Shown here: in pieces, positions 9,101 to 16,371 of the stretch
How positions within the stretch are numbered: the stretch's first letter is position 1
How the letters are laid out: each line of letters opens with the position of its first letter
Assembly (NCBI GenBank): GCA_002336675.1
Contig: DDEI01000067.1
Location: 1 to 24,368, forward strand
Direction: 5' to 3'
From: Flavobacteriales bacterium UBA1958
Lineage (GTDB): Bacteria; Bacteroidota; Bacteroidia; Flavobacteriales_D; Sanyastnellaceae
Length of the DNA: 24,368 nt
Translations under genes and position numbers: made by a program
Notes under the pieces: model-generated
What the model saw: the letters and a program-made list of their open reading frames with translations, nothing else
Told to the model about the DNA's origin: nothing
Database searches by the model: none

Positions 9101-9967
9101 TCCACCGAATGTAGTTTGGAATGCCCCTAGTGTTGTAGGGAAGCCATTAGAAAAAACATTTCCCCCAGCAATTAAATTTTCATCTTGGTCATAAGTAGCT
9201 GTGAACCCAAAATTACTAGAAGTCGAACCCGTACCTGTAGATAAGATTAATTCAGGATCTATAATTAGCTTGTATTCATGGTTATAATCTCCTATTTCAA
9301 AGGATACTATTCCATTTTTAAGGGTGTAACTGCTTTCTATATTTATAATTTTACCCGCTATAAATTGATAGGTATATGGCTCTGATTCTGTCACAGTATT
9401 CACTTTAGTAGTGATTACTAATTCGCCATTTATTAACCTCACCTCACCGGCTCCATTAATGTCTAGCTGAATATCTTTAGGATTTGCTCCTGGATTTATG
9501 ATAAAATCATACTTCAGTGAATTTCCTCCTTGATAAATAATCATGTCTATACCATCATATAGATTACCATAGTCCACTTTATCATAAATCTTTACTCCTT
9601 CTGCCCATTTCTCAGGGTTTCTATCCAAGTAATAATTATAAAAATGAGACTTAGGTTTTATTCCTGAGGGTTTTATTGCATTGCAATGCAGAAAACGAAC
9701 TTCATAGGCATGCCACCAAAATTCTGTTCTAGGTTCTAGCTCTTTAGCGCCAGGATGAATATACTCTAACAGCTTTGGCTCGTAGAGGTTATAAGTGATT
9801 CTATCCTCTCCTAAATAGAGAAAAGCACCATTTATCTCAGAGCGAAAAGCTGCTCTATCATCCCACTGCCCTTGGTTTTCTATAAATGTAATTTGTGAAT
9901 TCAACAGAGTAATACTGGAGAAAACTAGAAAGACTACAAGTGCGATATTTAAGAATTTAAACTTCAA
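6113..9967 (-). CDS. Secreted SBBP-propeller/PKD/Ig-like protein with type IX secretion C-terminal domain
   Basis: 1284-residue exported protein. Signal peptide about 1-25 (ending near LLNSQ). Residues about 26-235 form the FIENQGQW-containing N-terminal domain that usually precedes SBBP repeats (DUF7948-like). About 240-740 contain seven related units with the pattern P-T/I-T-x-x-A-(Y/F)-x-T...D-x-(Y/F)-I-x-K...L-x-Y-S-T-Y-(F/I)-G-G, which suggests a seven-bladed propeller. A PKD-like domain follows (about 745-830, with WNFGNNET and YDEAGTYIISLTG), then several Ig-like units with repeated CLGE/CEGE/CESE starts to about 1170. The end (about 1194-1284) is the gliding-motility/type B sorting domain: VPNSFTPNGDGINDVF, IFNRWGEMIFES, YGWDGRCKG and YTWRISY. 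It is therefore expected to be exported by Sec, then by the type IX system to the surface or medium. Ligand unknown. Confidence 0.92.
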   Translation of the reverse strand: MKFKFLNIALVVFLVFSSITLLNSQITFIENQGQWDDRAAFRSEINGAFLYLGEDRITYNLYEPKLLEYIHPGAKELEPRTEFWWHAYEVRFLHCNAIKPSGIKPKSHFYNYYLDRNPEKWAEGVKIYDKVDYGNLYDGIDMIIYQGGNSLKYDFIINPGANPKDIQLDINGAGEVRLINGELVITTKVNTVTESEPYTYQFIAGKIINIESSYTLKNGIVSFEIGDYNHEYKLIIDPELILSTGTGSTSSNFGFTATYDQDENLIAGGNVFSNGFPTTLGAFQTTFGGDYSDAYITKFSEDGSELLYSSYIGGSDNERPHSIISSLNNDIYVMGTTGSANFPITSGAYDTSFNGGNSFDISTSLGDHDNGCDIFIAQIDGENGGLVACTFVGGTGNDGLNESPFLEYNYADVFRGEIIIDEDESVYITTSTSSPDFPTTALSAQSIYGGGVTDGVVFKMNSNLSVLQWSTYFGGSADDSGYSLQPDSEGNIYMAGGTNSSNLPTSAGVLNATNPGGVSGYVSKINSFGSAILGCTYMGTGNYDQAYFIQLDPDDDVYVVGQTNGNYPIQGPVYSNPNSGQFIHKLTNDLNTSLWSTTIGTGSGEVDISPTAFLVSDCNKIFLAGWGGVTNGFSQAISSTTNGLPITSDAYQSSTDGSDFYLIVLEEEATGLSYATYFGGGISNEHVDGGTSKFSKDGVVYQAVCAGCGSNSDFPSTSNSWSNQNNTANCDLGVFKFDLGRAEVEIGLDAPDIVCLDDEVQLTNLSDEDLDIEWNFGNNETSLVDSPSISYDEAGTYIISLTGNDNTGCLDGNVDQVTIEVVGDVSPEIIAPTSICEGEEIIVIGMGTENAYWEINPLLPNLIESEVSIQPSETVTIQFTDLNVCSEETVTATIEVDVLEIEIAAAEEICLGESITLTALGGTVFEWTNEDEIVISETALFTVSPEITTTYTLYSATSLGCEGEESVTIDVLEEAPGGDDYGPLFVCESEELTISANAGDSWFWTPGDFTTQSVVVNPLATTLYEVLINNVCGEGIDEVLVQLGTTEAIIMEPDSICYEDDILLTAGGGAVYNWTNLTTGEEVEIPFVSPENTSEFQVVVTDVNGCQDSTTTIITVLPLPLVDAGPNIEVMFLDTAVLMGSVSTEDYSWSSHEDLSCLTCLEPTVYPSVNHWYFLNVIDEFGCENYDGVLVEVKGPLYVPNSFTPNGDGINDVFIAEGLLVAGFNMQIFNRWGEMIFESNNPAYGWDGRCKGFEPIIDTYTWRISYKDYNYGRKISIGHVTIVE

Positions 9968-10013
9968 GTTGTTTATAGTACAAGCAAAGACGCAGTTTCC
10001 CCGAGTACAGTTG

Positions 10014-10022
10014 CAAAGTATA
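10014..10022 (-). promoter_or_regulatory. Near-consensus -7 element upstream of the secreted propeller gene
   Basis: TATACTTTG on the minus strand matches TAnnTTTG except for one extra base in the spacer. It sits about 50 bases before the ATG at 9967 and just past the gpsA terminator, so a promoter is expected in this interval; the exact element is uncertain. Confidence 0.3.
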
Positions 10023-10036
10023 AAGATACAACAGCC

Positions 10037-10058
10037 AAAAAAATCAGATTTCTGACTT
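10037..10058 (-). terminator. Intrinsic terminator after gpsA
   Basis: On the minus strand AGTCAG pairs with CTGATT (one G-U) around an AAAT loop, and the T run continues (seven T in all, 10043-10037). It begins 7 bases after the gpsA stop. It would close the glycan-block transcript and separate it from the secreted propeller gene. Confidence 0.62.
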
Positions 10059-10064
10059 CTAGAT

Positions 10065-11060
10065 TCAGTTCAATTTTTCTGCCAATATTCTCATTTCTAC
10101 AACAGGCGTGATGCCATCGTAAAGAATTCGATACACAGCCTGGGCAATAGGCATATCTACATCAAACTTTTTATTCATTTCATAGATGCTCTGAGTGGCA
10201 TAATAACCCTCTGCTATCATATTCATTTCTAGCTGAGCTCCTTTTACTGAATACCCCTTTCCTACCATCGTTCCGAAAGATCTGTTTCTAGAATGAGGAG
10301 AGTACGCTGTAACAAGTAAATCACCTAAATAAGCTGAGGATTTAACATCTCTATGAATTTCGTGCACCGCGTCTACAAAGTCTGAAGTTTCTCTTATGGC
10401 TGCACTGATTAAAACAGCTAGGAAATTATCTCCGTATCCTAATCCATGACATATTCCTGCAGCCACAGCATAAATATTTTTTAGAACCGCAGAAATCTCA
10501 GCTCCGAATACATCGTCACTGGTGAATGTTTTTATATATCTGCAGGCTAAAATATCAGCGCCTAGTTGGGCTGTTTTTTCTACTGGGCAACCCAGTGTCA
10601 GATAACTTAATTGTTCTTTGGCTACTTCCTCTGCATGACATGGCCCACATACGATTCCTATGTTATCATAAGAGGTACCAAATTCTTTGTGAAAATACCG
10701 AGCTGGAATACTATGGTATTCTACCACCATTCCTTTAATGGCCGAGAATATGATTTTGTTCTCCATTCCTTTCAGCTTGAAATGCTGAAAAGTAGTGTCT
10801 AAGAATGCTGCTGGAATAGCTATAAACAAGATGTCTGATTTATCTACTACCTCTTGCATGTCACTGCTGATATTAAGTCTGTCTGTATCAAACTGAATAG
10901 CTCTAATGTACTTAGGGTTATTTCCGTATGACTGAATATGCGAAATACTTTCTTCATTTCTCATCCACCAATTTACCTGCTTCAGGTTATTGGTTAGAAG
11001 TTTCACTATGGCTGTGGCCCAACTTCCTCCTCCTAGCACTCCTACTTTAGTGTTTTCCAT
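10065..11060 (-). CDS. gpsA: NAD(P)-dependent glycerol-3-phosphate dehydrogenase
   Basis: 331 residues, the usual GpsA length. The enzyme reduces dihydroxyacetone phosphate to sn-glycerol-3-phosphate, the backbone for phospholipids, in the cytoplasm. The N-terminal Rossmann motif is VGVLGGGSWATA (G10-G12); K109 lies in SAIKG and the catalytic lysine K194 in AVLKNIYAVAAG; GPCHAEEVA and the substrate-binding SRNRSFG (R258-R260) are all present, so it should be active. It is the last gene of the minus-strand block, 54 bases after the flippase, with its own -7 element (11080-11087) and a terminator behind it. Glycerol-3-phosphate could also feed a glycerol-phosphate substituent on a glycan, but the housekeeping role is the safer reading. 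Confidence 0.95.
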   Translation of the reverse strand: MENTKVGVLGGGSWATAIVKLLTNNLKQVNWWMRNEESISHIQSYGNNPKYIRAIQFDTDRLNISSDMQEVVDKSDILFIAIPAAFLDTTFQHFKLKGMENKIIFSAIKGMVVEYHSIPARYFHKEFGTSYDNIGIVCGPCHAEEVAKEQLSYLTLGCPVEKTAQLGADILACRYIKTFTSDDVFGAEISAVLKNIYAVAAGICHGLGYGDNFLAVLISAAIRETSDFVDAVHEIHRDVKSSAYLGDLLVTAYSPHSRNRSFGTMVGKGYSVKGAQLEMNMIAEGYYATQSIYEMNKKFDVDMPIAQAVYRILYDGITPVVEMRILAEKLN

Positions 11061-11079
11061 TTTTATAATCGAGTTAAAA

Positions 11080-11087
11080 CAAATTTA
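11080..11087 (-). promoter_or_regulatory. Bacteroidetes -7 element upstream of gpsA
   Basis: TAAATTTG on the minus strand is an exact TAnnTTTG match, 19 bases before the gpsA ATG and within the 54-base gap after the flippase gene. Transcription would begin near 11076. It would let the housekeeping gene be expressed independently of the glycan genes. No clear -33 element is visible. Confidence 0.5.
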
Positions 11088-11114
11088 GGGATAGACAAGT
11101 AATTCGCCATTCTT

Positions 11115-12593
11115 TTATTTTTTAGAGTTCAGAGATTCTTTTAAAGATTCTAATGAATTTAACTCTGGAGCTATTTTTAAAAGCCTAATGCCCAAATAAT
11201 AGACCGCTGTAAAAATGACCGATTTTATACTAATTTGAATAAATGGTTGTGTTACAAAATCAGGAATAGACATAAATATTGCAACGCAGATCAACTGGAG
11301 TAGAACTAGCTTTAATAGTTCTTTAGAAACAGGATGGCAGTGAAATTTTCTATAAACGAACGATAATTTCATGATAGAATAAAGAAGAATACTGAGTGCT
11401 GTAGCAGCCGCTGCTCCATTTATTCCGTAGCTCCATATTCCTATGAAATTAGTAAAGACACTTAATCCGAGTAGAATTAAGTTTAACCTGAGGTTATACC
11501 TGTAGTGCTTGGAGTAAACGATATAAGACCCACTGATTCCTCCGAGTAATTGAAAAATCTTACTTAACCCTATAAAGAGAATCACCCAAGTTCCGGTTCT
11601 AAATTTCACCGGCAGAAGTAATAATAGCGAGTCTACATTAGTCCAAACACCTACAAAAATGAATCCTCCCAATAGCATTCCATATAAACTGGTCTTCTTA
11701 TAAGTGGGCTTTAATTTCTCGAAATGGCCAAGTCCTATTTCCTTACTTACAATAGGGTTAACTATACTCAGCATAGATTTAAAAGGGATGTAAACGACTG
11801 AACCTATGAAGAAAGCCAATAGGTAATCTGCCGCATATTCTAGATCTAAAATGAATACTATCATGATAGTATCTAACCGCTGCATAATTACACTGGCTCC
11901 TTTGTCTAATATGGAAAATAGCGCATAATCCACCACCTGCTTAATATTCTCAGTCCTGCGTGCTATTCCTAATTTTAGTCCATTTTTTAGTGCTTGAATA
12001 AACATCACCGCAGCGATTACCACATAACTGCTCACAAACAGCCAAACCACGGTAGTGAATGAGATTAATTCGAATAGGTATAAGGAGGCTATGGCTAAAT
12101 AGGAAATTTTAGTGAACGTATCCTGAACCACCGTAAGTTGAATGGTTTTGAACCTGGCTATTACAAATCCACCAAAAGAATTAAACGCTATGAGAGCGAC
12201 TGTGAGCACTAGAATGCTGCTGTAATACTTTTCTACAAGTAAGGCATTACTCTCGCTGAGTCTGCTGAGTATGAAATCTTGGAACAAATAATATCCACCG
12301 CCAAAAACAAGGGCTCCTGCTGCACTAGCCATAAGAACTAGACTTACTAAATCATTCTGCTGCTGTTCAGTTTCTAACTTAGGAATCCGATTTATAAAAA
12401 TAGACTGACTACTAAATGAAAAAAGCTGAGAAGAAATAAGAGCTATGGATAAGGCTAACCCTAAGAATGCCCATCCTTCTTTAAAATCTTCAAAAGCATT
12501 GGGAAGAATAAATACATTATTCACAGCACCGAAAACGACACCAAAAAGGATAAGAGCTGCATTTCTAGATGCTTGTTTAGCTATAATACCCAT
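11115..12593 (-). CDS. Wzx-type polysaccharide flippase (MOP superfamily)
   Basis: 492-residue integral membrane protein with roughly 12 to 14 hydrophobic helices spread over the whole length and a basic N-terminus (MGIIAKQASRNAA), matching the oligosaccharide flippase branch of the MOP exporters. Members move undecaprenyl-linked glycan units across the inner membrane. Supporting features are the length, conserved N-terminal region with a long first helix pair, and the mid-protein DYALFSILDKGASVIMQRLDTIMI segment region (about residues 220-245), which resembles RfbX/Wzx proteins. It follows the GT4 gene after 36 bases and precedes gpsA, in a block of glycosyl-, methyl- and LicD-type transferases, which supports export of a glycan built by those genes. 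Substrate is unknown. Confidence 0.85.
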   Translation of the reverse strand: MGIIAKQASRNAALILFGVVFGAVNNVFILPNAFEDFKEGWAFLGLALSIALISSQLFSFSSQSIFINRIPKLETEQQQNDLVSLVLMASAAGALVFGGGYYLFQDFILSRLSESNALLVEKYYSSILVLTVALIAFNSFGGFVIARFKTIQLTVVQDTFTKISYLAIASLYLFELISFTTVVWLFVSSYVVIAAVMFIQALKNGLKLGIARRTENIKQVVDYALFSILDKGASVIMQRLDTIMIVFILDLEYAADYLLAFFIGSVVYIPFKSMLSIVNPIVSKEIGLGHFEKLKPTYKKTSLYGMLLGGFIFVGVWTNVDSLLLLLPVKFRTGTWVILFIGLSKIFQLLGGISGSYIVYSKHYRYNLRLNLILLGLSVFTNFIGIWSYGINGAAAATALSILLYSIMKLSFVYRKFHCHPVSKELLKLVLLQLICVAIFMSIPDFVTQPFIQISIKSVIFTAVYYLGIRLLKIAPELNSLESLKESLNSKK

Positions 12594-12629
12594 TTATTTA
12601 TTTTCAAATTCATTCTGTTTAAACATGGT

Positions 12630-13931
12630 TTATACTGTTATCTCATCAAGGCATTTAGCCATTTTTCCGACTAGCACAGATATATCGTAGTCTCGAATTT
12701 GACTGTCTATAGGGCCATTGAACCCCCCTTTCTCATACTTAACGAACATCTCTCTTAAATAGCTTTTTATCTCTGCCTTTCTCTCATACTGGATATTGAC
12801 TCCTGCCTGTGTTTCTGATAGAATTCCAGAAATATCACTCCCCTGCTGACCAAGTGCTAGAATATTTTTCCTCAGCGCTAAGTACTCAAAAATCTTAGCA
12901 GGAATTCTCCCTTGAGCATTGGCCTGCTTATTTAGTAGAAGTAGCAAAATAGAACTGCTCTTAGCCGTGGAGAGTGCTTTATCTCTTTTTACATTTCCAG
13001 TAAGTTCTATCATTTCGGAAATGCCCAAGCTAGAGGCTATTTCTACTACTTTTTTATCTACAGATCCTACTAATCTTAATTTGAAATTCTTTTTGAAAGT
13101 TTCATTTTCTACGCTTAGTTCAGCCATAGCCTCCAGTAAGAATTCTGGAAGTCTATCATACCCCAAAATACCTATGTGAGTCATTACACATCTGTCCTCC
13201 TTTACCTCAGCTATATTCTGGTAATCATCTTTATCATACCCCCACGGAATGACCTCACACTCTTTAGCTCCTATAGATTCTAAATCATTTTTCCATGAAG
13301 GACTTACTATGGTGATTTTATCTGCTAGCTCGAAAACTTCTAGTTCCTGTTTTATATGTTTACGCTCAGCTCGCTTACTTAGGTTGAAAAGTTGAAAATA
13401 ATCTACCTGTGTCCATGGATCCTGAAAATCTGCTAGCCATGGAACACCATGTGCTTTCTTTAAAAGTGTGGCTATCCTGGTATTGGAATGTGGAGGCCCA
13501 TTGGAAATCATGGCGTCTACTTTATTCTCCTGAAGATACTTATTTAATATTTTTACCGAAGGCTTAATCCACATAGCTCTGGCGTCAGGTATAAAGAAGT
13601 TTCCTCTTATTTTAATAGCTACCTTTTTTACGAAGCTCTCTTTTTCTTCTTTTACATAGAACACGTTGTCCATGCCTTCTGTTCTCTTTTTACCTCTAAG
13701 TAACTTATAGATTCCGTAAGGTTCCCAAATTTTTCCTTTTATAATTTCAATGTCCGCAGGGATGTCTTTAAAGTTACTTTCATCTTTATGATCGTAGTAC
13801 TTTTTATCTGCCGTGTAGATGATGGGTTCCCAACCATGCTGCCTGAGGTATTTGGCTATTTTCAAACATCTTAAAACGCCTATACCCCCTTCAGGTGGCC
13901 AGTAATATGTTATGATTAAGACTTTCTTCAC
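12630..13931 (-). CDS. GT4-family glycosyltransferase
   Basis: 433-residue GT-B enzyme. The N-terminal half begins with VLIITYYWPPEGGIGVLR, a start typical of a GT4 subgroup with a glycine-rich acceptor loop; the C-terminal half has HIGILGYDRLPEFLL and, in the donor site, GRIPAKIFEYLALRKNILA, equivalent to the PxKxFEY motif of WbuB/FemAB-type GT4 proteins. A cytoplasmic sugar transferase in the glycan block, donor unknown. The start is GTG (13929-13931): it gives the expected N-terminal beta strand (KKVLIITYYWPP), and an exact -7 element lies 30 bases upstream. A 110-base gap separates it from the upstream GT2 gene, so it may begin a sub-unit with the flippase, which follows after 36 bases. 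Confidence 0.87.
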   Translation of the reverse strand: MKKVLIITYYWPPEGGIGVLRCLKIAKYLRQHGWEPIIYTADKKYYDHKDESNFKDIPADIEIIKGKIWEPYGIYKLLRGKKRTEGMDNVFYVKEEKESFVKKVAIKIRGNFFIPDARAMWIKPSVKILNKYLQENKVDAMISNGPPHSNTRIATLLKKAHGVPWLADFQDPWTQVDYFQLFNLSKRAERKHIKQELEVFELADKITIVSPSWKNDLESIGAKECEVIPWGYDKDDYQNIAEVKEDRCVMTHIGILGYDRLPEFLLEAMAELSVENETFKKNFKLRLVGSVDKKVVEIASSLGISEMIELTGNVKRDKALSTAKSSSILLLLLNKQANAQGRIPAKIFEYLALRKNILALGQQGSDISGILSETQAGVNIQYERKAEIKSYLREMFVKYEKGGFNGPIDSQIRDYDISVLVGKMAKCLDEITV

Positions 13932-13960
13932 GAAAAACGGAATCTTTAATTGAGTACTCT

Positions 13961-13968
13961 CAAAATTA
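13961..13968 (-). promoter_or_regulatory. Bacteroidetes -7 element upstream of the GT4 gene
   Basis: TAATTTTG on the minus strand is an exact TAnnTTTG match in the 110-base gap between the GT2 stop and the GT4 GTG. A start near 13957 would give a leader of about 25 bases. It suggests an internal start within the glycan block. No good -33 TTTG was seen. Confidence 0.48.
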
Positions 13969-14041
13969 ATCTTATAAAAACGAGATAGAGCGCGTTACCA
14001 ATTAGTTTTACTCTAAAATTGTTAAATGCAGATTCAGAGAG

Positions 14042-14959
14042 CTATATAGGGTTTTTACTTAGCAGAGAATGATAGATAATTCCTATTCTCTTCGCTATCT
14101 TCTTAAACACATCGATGAGCCAGTTTTGGATGTAATAATCCTTCTTTAATAGCTGAGGAGTATACACTACTAAATGAATCCAGAACATCAAAAAAGCAGT
14201 GGTAGCAATCATCAACAGGTACAGGTATGAAGTACTTCGAGACTTCATTTCTATAGAATCTCTTCCTAATGAAAATGCTGATTTAAAGAACCAGTCAATC
14301 TCCATTTTATACTTAGGCACCAAATGCTCAACGACTAATGAGGGGTCATAAAAAATCTGAACACCATCCTTAATCATCCTCATTTGAATTTCAGTTTCTT
14401 CTCCATATCCAATCGAATCTCCATTCATTCCGATGGAAGTATTGAACCCCTGGTATTTCTCTAAAAGTGCTTTCTTGAATATCATCTGAACTCCTATAAG
14501 AAAGGATGGAGAATCTACTTTGGAAAGTGAATCATGCGGAAGAGAATAGGAACCATATTCATCTTTATACCAGCTCGGTTTTCCAAACTTGTACCATGGA
14601 ATAGCTCTTCCTCCAAAAACATCGAAGGCTGAATTTTCTATGTGGTAAATTATTTTTTCTATAAGTCCATCTGTGACTAGAGCGTCATCATCTAAATAAT
14701 AAACCCAATCAGATTTAGCTTCCTTAAACGCCCTGTTTCTTGCAAAGCTTAACCCCTGCGTAGTTTCTGTGACAGAATGAAAATTGTGAATTTGGTCTTT
14801 ATACTTTTTACAAACCTGGAGCGTAGTATCAGAGGAGTTATTATTAACTACCAATACTTCTACATCTGCATACTGCTCTTTCCTCTTTAAGATAGAGTCC
14901 AAACATTCATCGAGCACTTCTGCTCGGTTATATGTGCAAATGCAAAGGCTTAATTTCAT
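14042..14959 (-). CDS. GT2-family glycosyltransferase, membrane-associated
   Basis: 305 residues. The GT-A fold begins with LSLCICTYNRAEVLDECL and VEVLVVNNNSSD (nucleotide binding), then GLSFARNRAF and YLDDDALVTDG, in which D90-D92 make the metal-binding DXD site; GYGEETEIQMRM near 184-195 supplies the acidic catalytic region. A hydrophobic helix at about 245-267 near the C-terminus suggests membrane anchoring at the cytoplasmic face. Role: transfer of one sugar in the surface-glycan pathway; donor and linkage are not readable. It starts 8 bases after the methyltransferase stop, so the two are surely co-transcribed. The stop is TAG and a 110-base gap follows. Confidence 0.88.
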   Translation of the reverse strand: MKLSLCICTYNRAEVLDECLDSILKRKEQYADVEVLVVNNNSSDTTLQVCKKYKDQIHNFHSVTETTQGLSFARNRAFKEAKSDWVYYLDDDALVTDGLIEKIIYHIENSAFDVFGGRAIPWYKFGKPSWYKDEYGSYSLPHDSLSKVDSPSFLIGVQMIFKKALLEKYQGFNTSIGMNGDSIGYGEETEIQMRMIKDGVQIFYDPSLVVEHLVPKYKMEIDWFFKSAFSLGRDSIEMKSRSTSYLYLLMIATTAFLMFWIHLVVYTPQLLKKDYYIQNWLIDVFKKIAKRIGIIYHSLLSKNPI

Positions 14960-14967
14960 GAAACTTC

Positions 14968-15591
14968 TTATACTTTTTGGGCAATGATTCTGATCACTAC
15001 TGGATCTTCTGTTTTATAAGGTGCTAGACCTTTAGACTGAAGCTTATACAAAATGTTAAATCCTGCTTCCTCTAACCTATTGGTAAACGGCTCAATTTCT
15101 AAAAATCTTCTGTAATGATCAGTAACGTATGCGTTTTTAGCCACTTCTGTTCCTTCACCACACAGCTCATCAAATATACTTCTTACCTCGATGAAAAACA
15201 GCCCGTTCTCCTCAATAGAGCTAGAAGCCCAATCTAAGGTGTTTATCTCTTTTTCTAGCGCTACAGAGTGCAGGCTAAATCTAGAGTATACGTTCTTGAC
15301 TTTTCCTTGCTCTCCTAGATCAGTAAAATCACCTGCCTTAAAGAGAAGGTCTTTTAAATCACTAAACTCATCGTTTAGGAAGCCTACTTCTTTTTCACAC
15401 TGGTCAAATGCCGTTACTTTCATTCCTTGCTTGGCAAAGAAAACACTGTCTCTTCCGTTTCCACATCCAATTTCGAAAAGAGTATCACCTTCATTCAAAA
15501 ATGGCATCACAAACCTGGCGAAGAATGATTCGTCTGTTGGGATTTGATGATTAGAATAATAATTCTCCCAGAAATTTAAGGACTCACTCAT
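14968..15591 (-). CDS. Class I SAM-dependent methyltransferase
   Basis: 207 residues, a compact Rossmann-fold methyltransferase. Motif I is LFEIGCGNGRDSVFFAKQG (about 38-56) with the acidic ribose-binding position AFDQ about 61-64; a second conserved region has VYSRFSLHSV (about 100). The family uses S-adenosylmethionine and has many acceptors. Its place between LicD-like (3-base gap) and GT2 (8-base gap) genes points to methylation of a sugar or a phosphate/amine substituent of the glycan, a use known for similar small methyltransferases in polysaccharide clusters, but this is inference. No TM segments or signal peptide. Confidence 0.82.
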   Translation of the reverse strand: MSESLNFWENYYSNHQIPTDESFFARFVMPFLNEGDTLFEIGCGNGRDSVFFAKQGMKVTAFDQCEKEVGFLNDEFSDLKDLLFKAGDFTDLGEQGKVKNVYSRFSLHSVALEKEINTLDWASSSIEENGLFFIEVRSIFDELCGEGTEVAKNAYVTDHYRRFLEIEPFTNRLEEAGFNILYKLQSKGLAPYKTEDPVVIRIIAQKV

Positions 15592-15594
15592 GGT

Positions 15595-16275
15595 TTAGTA
15601 TTTATAATATGTACAGTTTTTATCTATAATTTCCGAATTCAGAGCTGCGTCTGGTGTATACCAATCTTTCACTTTAATGGTATACTCTCCGTAGGTATCT
15701 TTTAGTCGCTGGTCGGTATCACTCGGTATGTTTACTTCCATGTTTTGCCATTGAATCTTTTTAAATTCATTGGCTGAAGTAAATAATTCTCTTACTACTC
15801 TATTTTTATTTTCATCAAACGGAAATAAATGGCAAATCATGCCATCTTCCTTCTTGGTAAAGTAAAATATATCGAAGCTCACTCCTTTATATTCATAGCT
15901 TTCTTCTATCCCGTATTTCCCGTCTTCGATTTCAAATTTATGTACCTTTTTAAACCCCTGCTTTAAAAGCGCTGCTTCTGTTTTTGGAGAGAAGTCCTCT
16001 ATGAAAACACCTACATCGATATCTGTATCGTGAGCTATTAATTTTCCGTCTCTGTAAACTCCTAGTAAAGTGCCAAATTCCAACCAATAAAAAAGACCGA
16101 TTTCTGAGAGAGCTCTATGAGCAGCTAGCAACACACTATCTCCTTCTTTCACGAAATTTTTATTTATAGAAATAAATTTAAACTTATGTATTACAGGCAG
16201 GTAAACTGGGCTGAGGACTTTCTTAAGCCACCAACCGTCAGTTCTTTTTTTGATATTTTCAAGGAATAAACTCAC
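15595..16275 (-). CDS. LicD/fukutin-like phospho-transferase, divergent
   Basis: 226 residues. The motif EFGTLLGVYRDGK (66-78) followed by HDTDIDVG (82-89) matches the nucleotidyltransferase-type signature of the LicD/fukutin superfamily, with metal-binding acids D83, D85 and D87. A downstream KGVSFDIFYFTK block gives another conserved D. LicD proteins move phosphocholine from CDP-choline to glycans; relatives move ribitol-phosphate or other phospho-alditols. The match is less canonical than in the neighbour at 16372: HDTD replaces the common WDDD. Start is GTG (16273-16275); no ATG nearby gives the full N-terminus. Only 3 bases separate it from the methyltransferase gene. Substrate cannot be assigned. 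Confidence 0.72.
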   Translation of the reverse strand: MSLFLENIKKRTDGWWLKKVLSPVYLPVIHKFKFISINKNFVKEGDSVLLAAHRALSEIGLFYWLEFGTLLGVYRDGKLIAHDTDIDVGVFIEDFSPKTEAALLKQGFKKVHKFEIEDGKYGIEESYEYKGVSFDIFYFTKKEDGMICHLFPFDENKNRVVRELFTSANEFKKIQWQNMEVNIPSDTDQRLKDTYGEYTIKVKDWYTPDAALNSEIIDKNCTYYKY

Positions 16276-16371
16276 TCAAACAAATTTGAATTGGCAAATG
16301 AAATCAAATATTCTTATTCTCACAGCTTTTAATCCCATAAAAGCGCTAAATAATGCTCTACCGGACACTAA

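Noticed and set aside
15191..15547. A 118-codon plus-strand frame opposite the methyltransferase gene
   Set aside because: It is a shadow: the minus-strand frame has full methyltransferase motifs, while this one has no recognisable domain and lies wholly inside it.
16276..16371. Palindrome-like CAAATTTG and TTCATTTG in the gap before the divergent LicD gene as a promoter
   Set aside because: These miss the TA of TAnnTTTG; in such A/T-rich DNA a one-off match is expected by chance.
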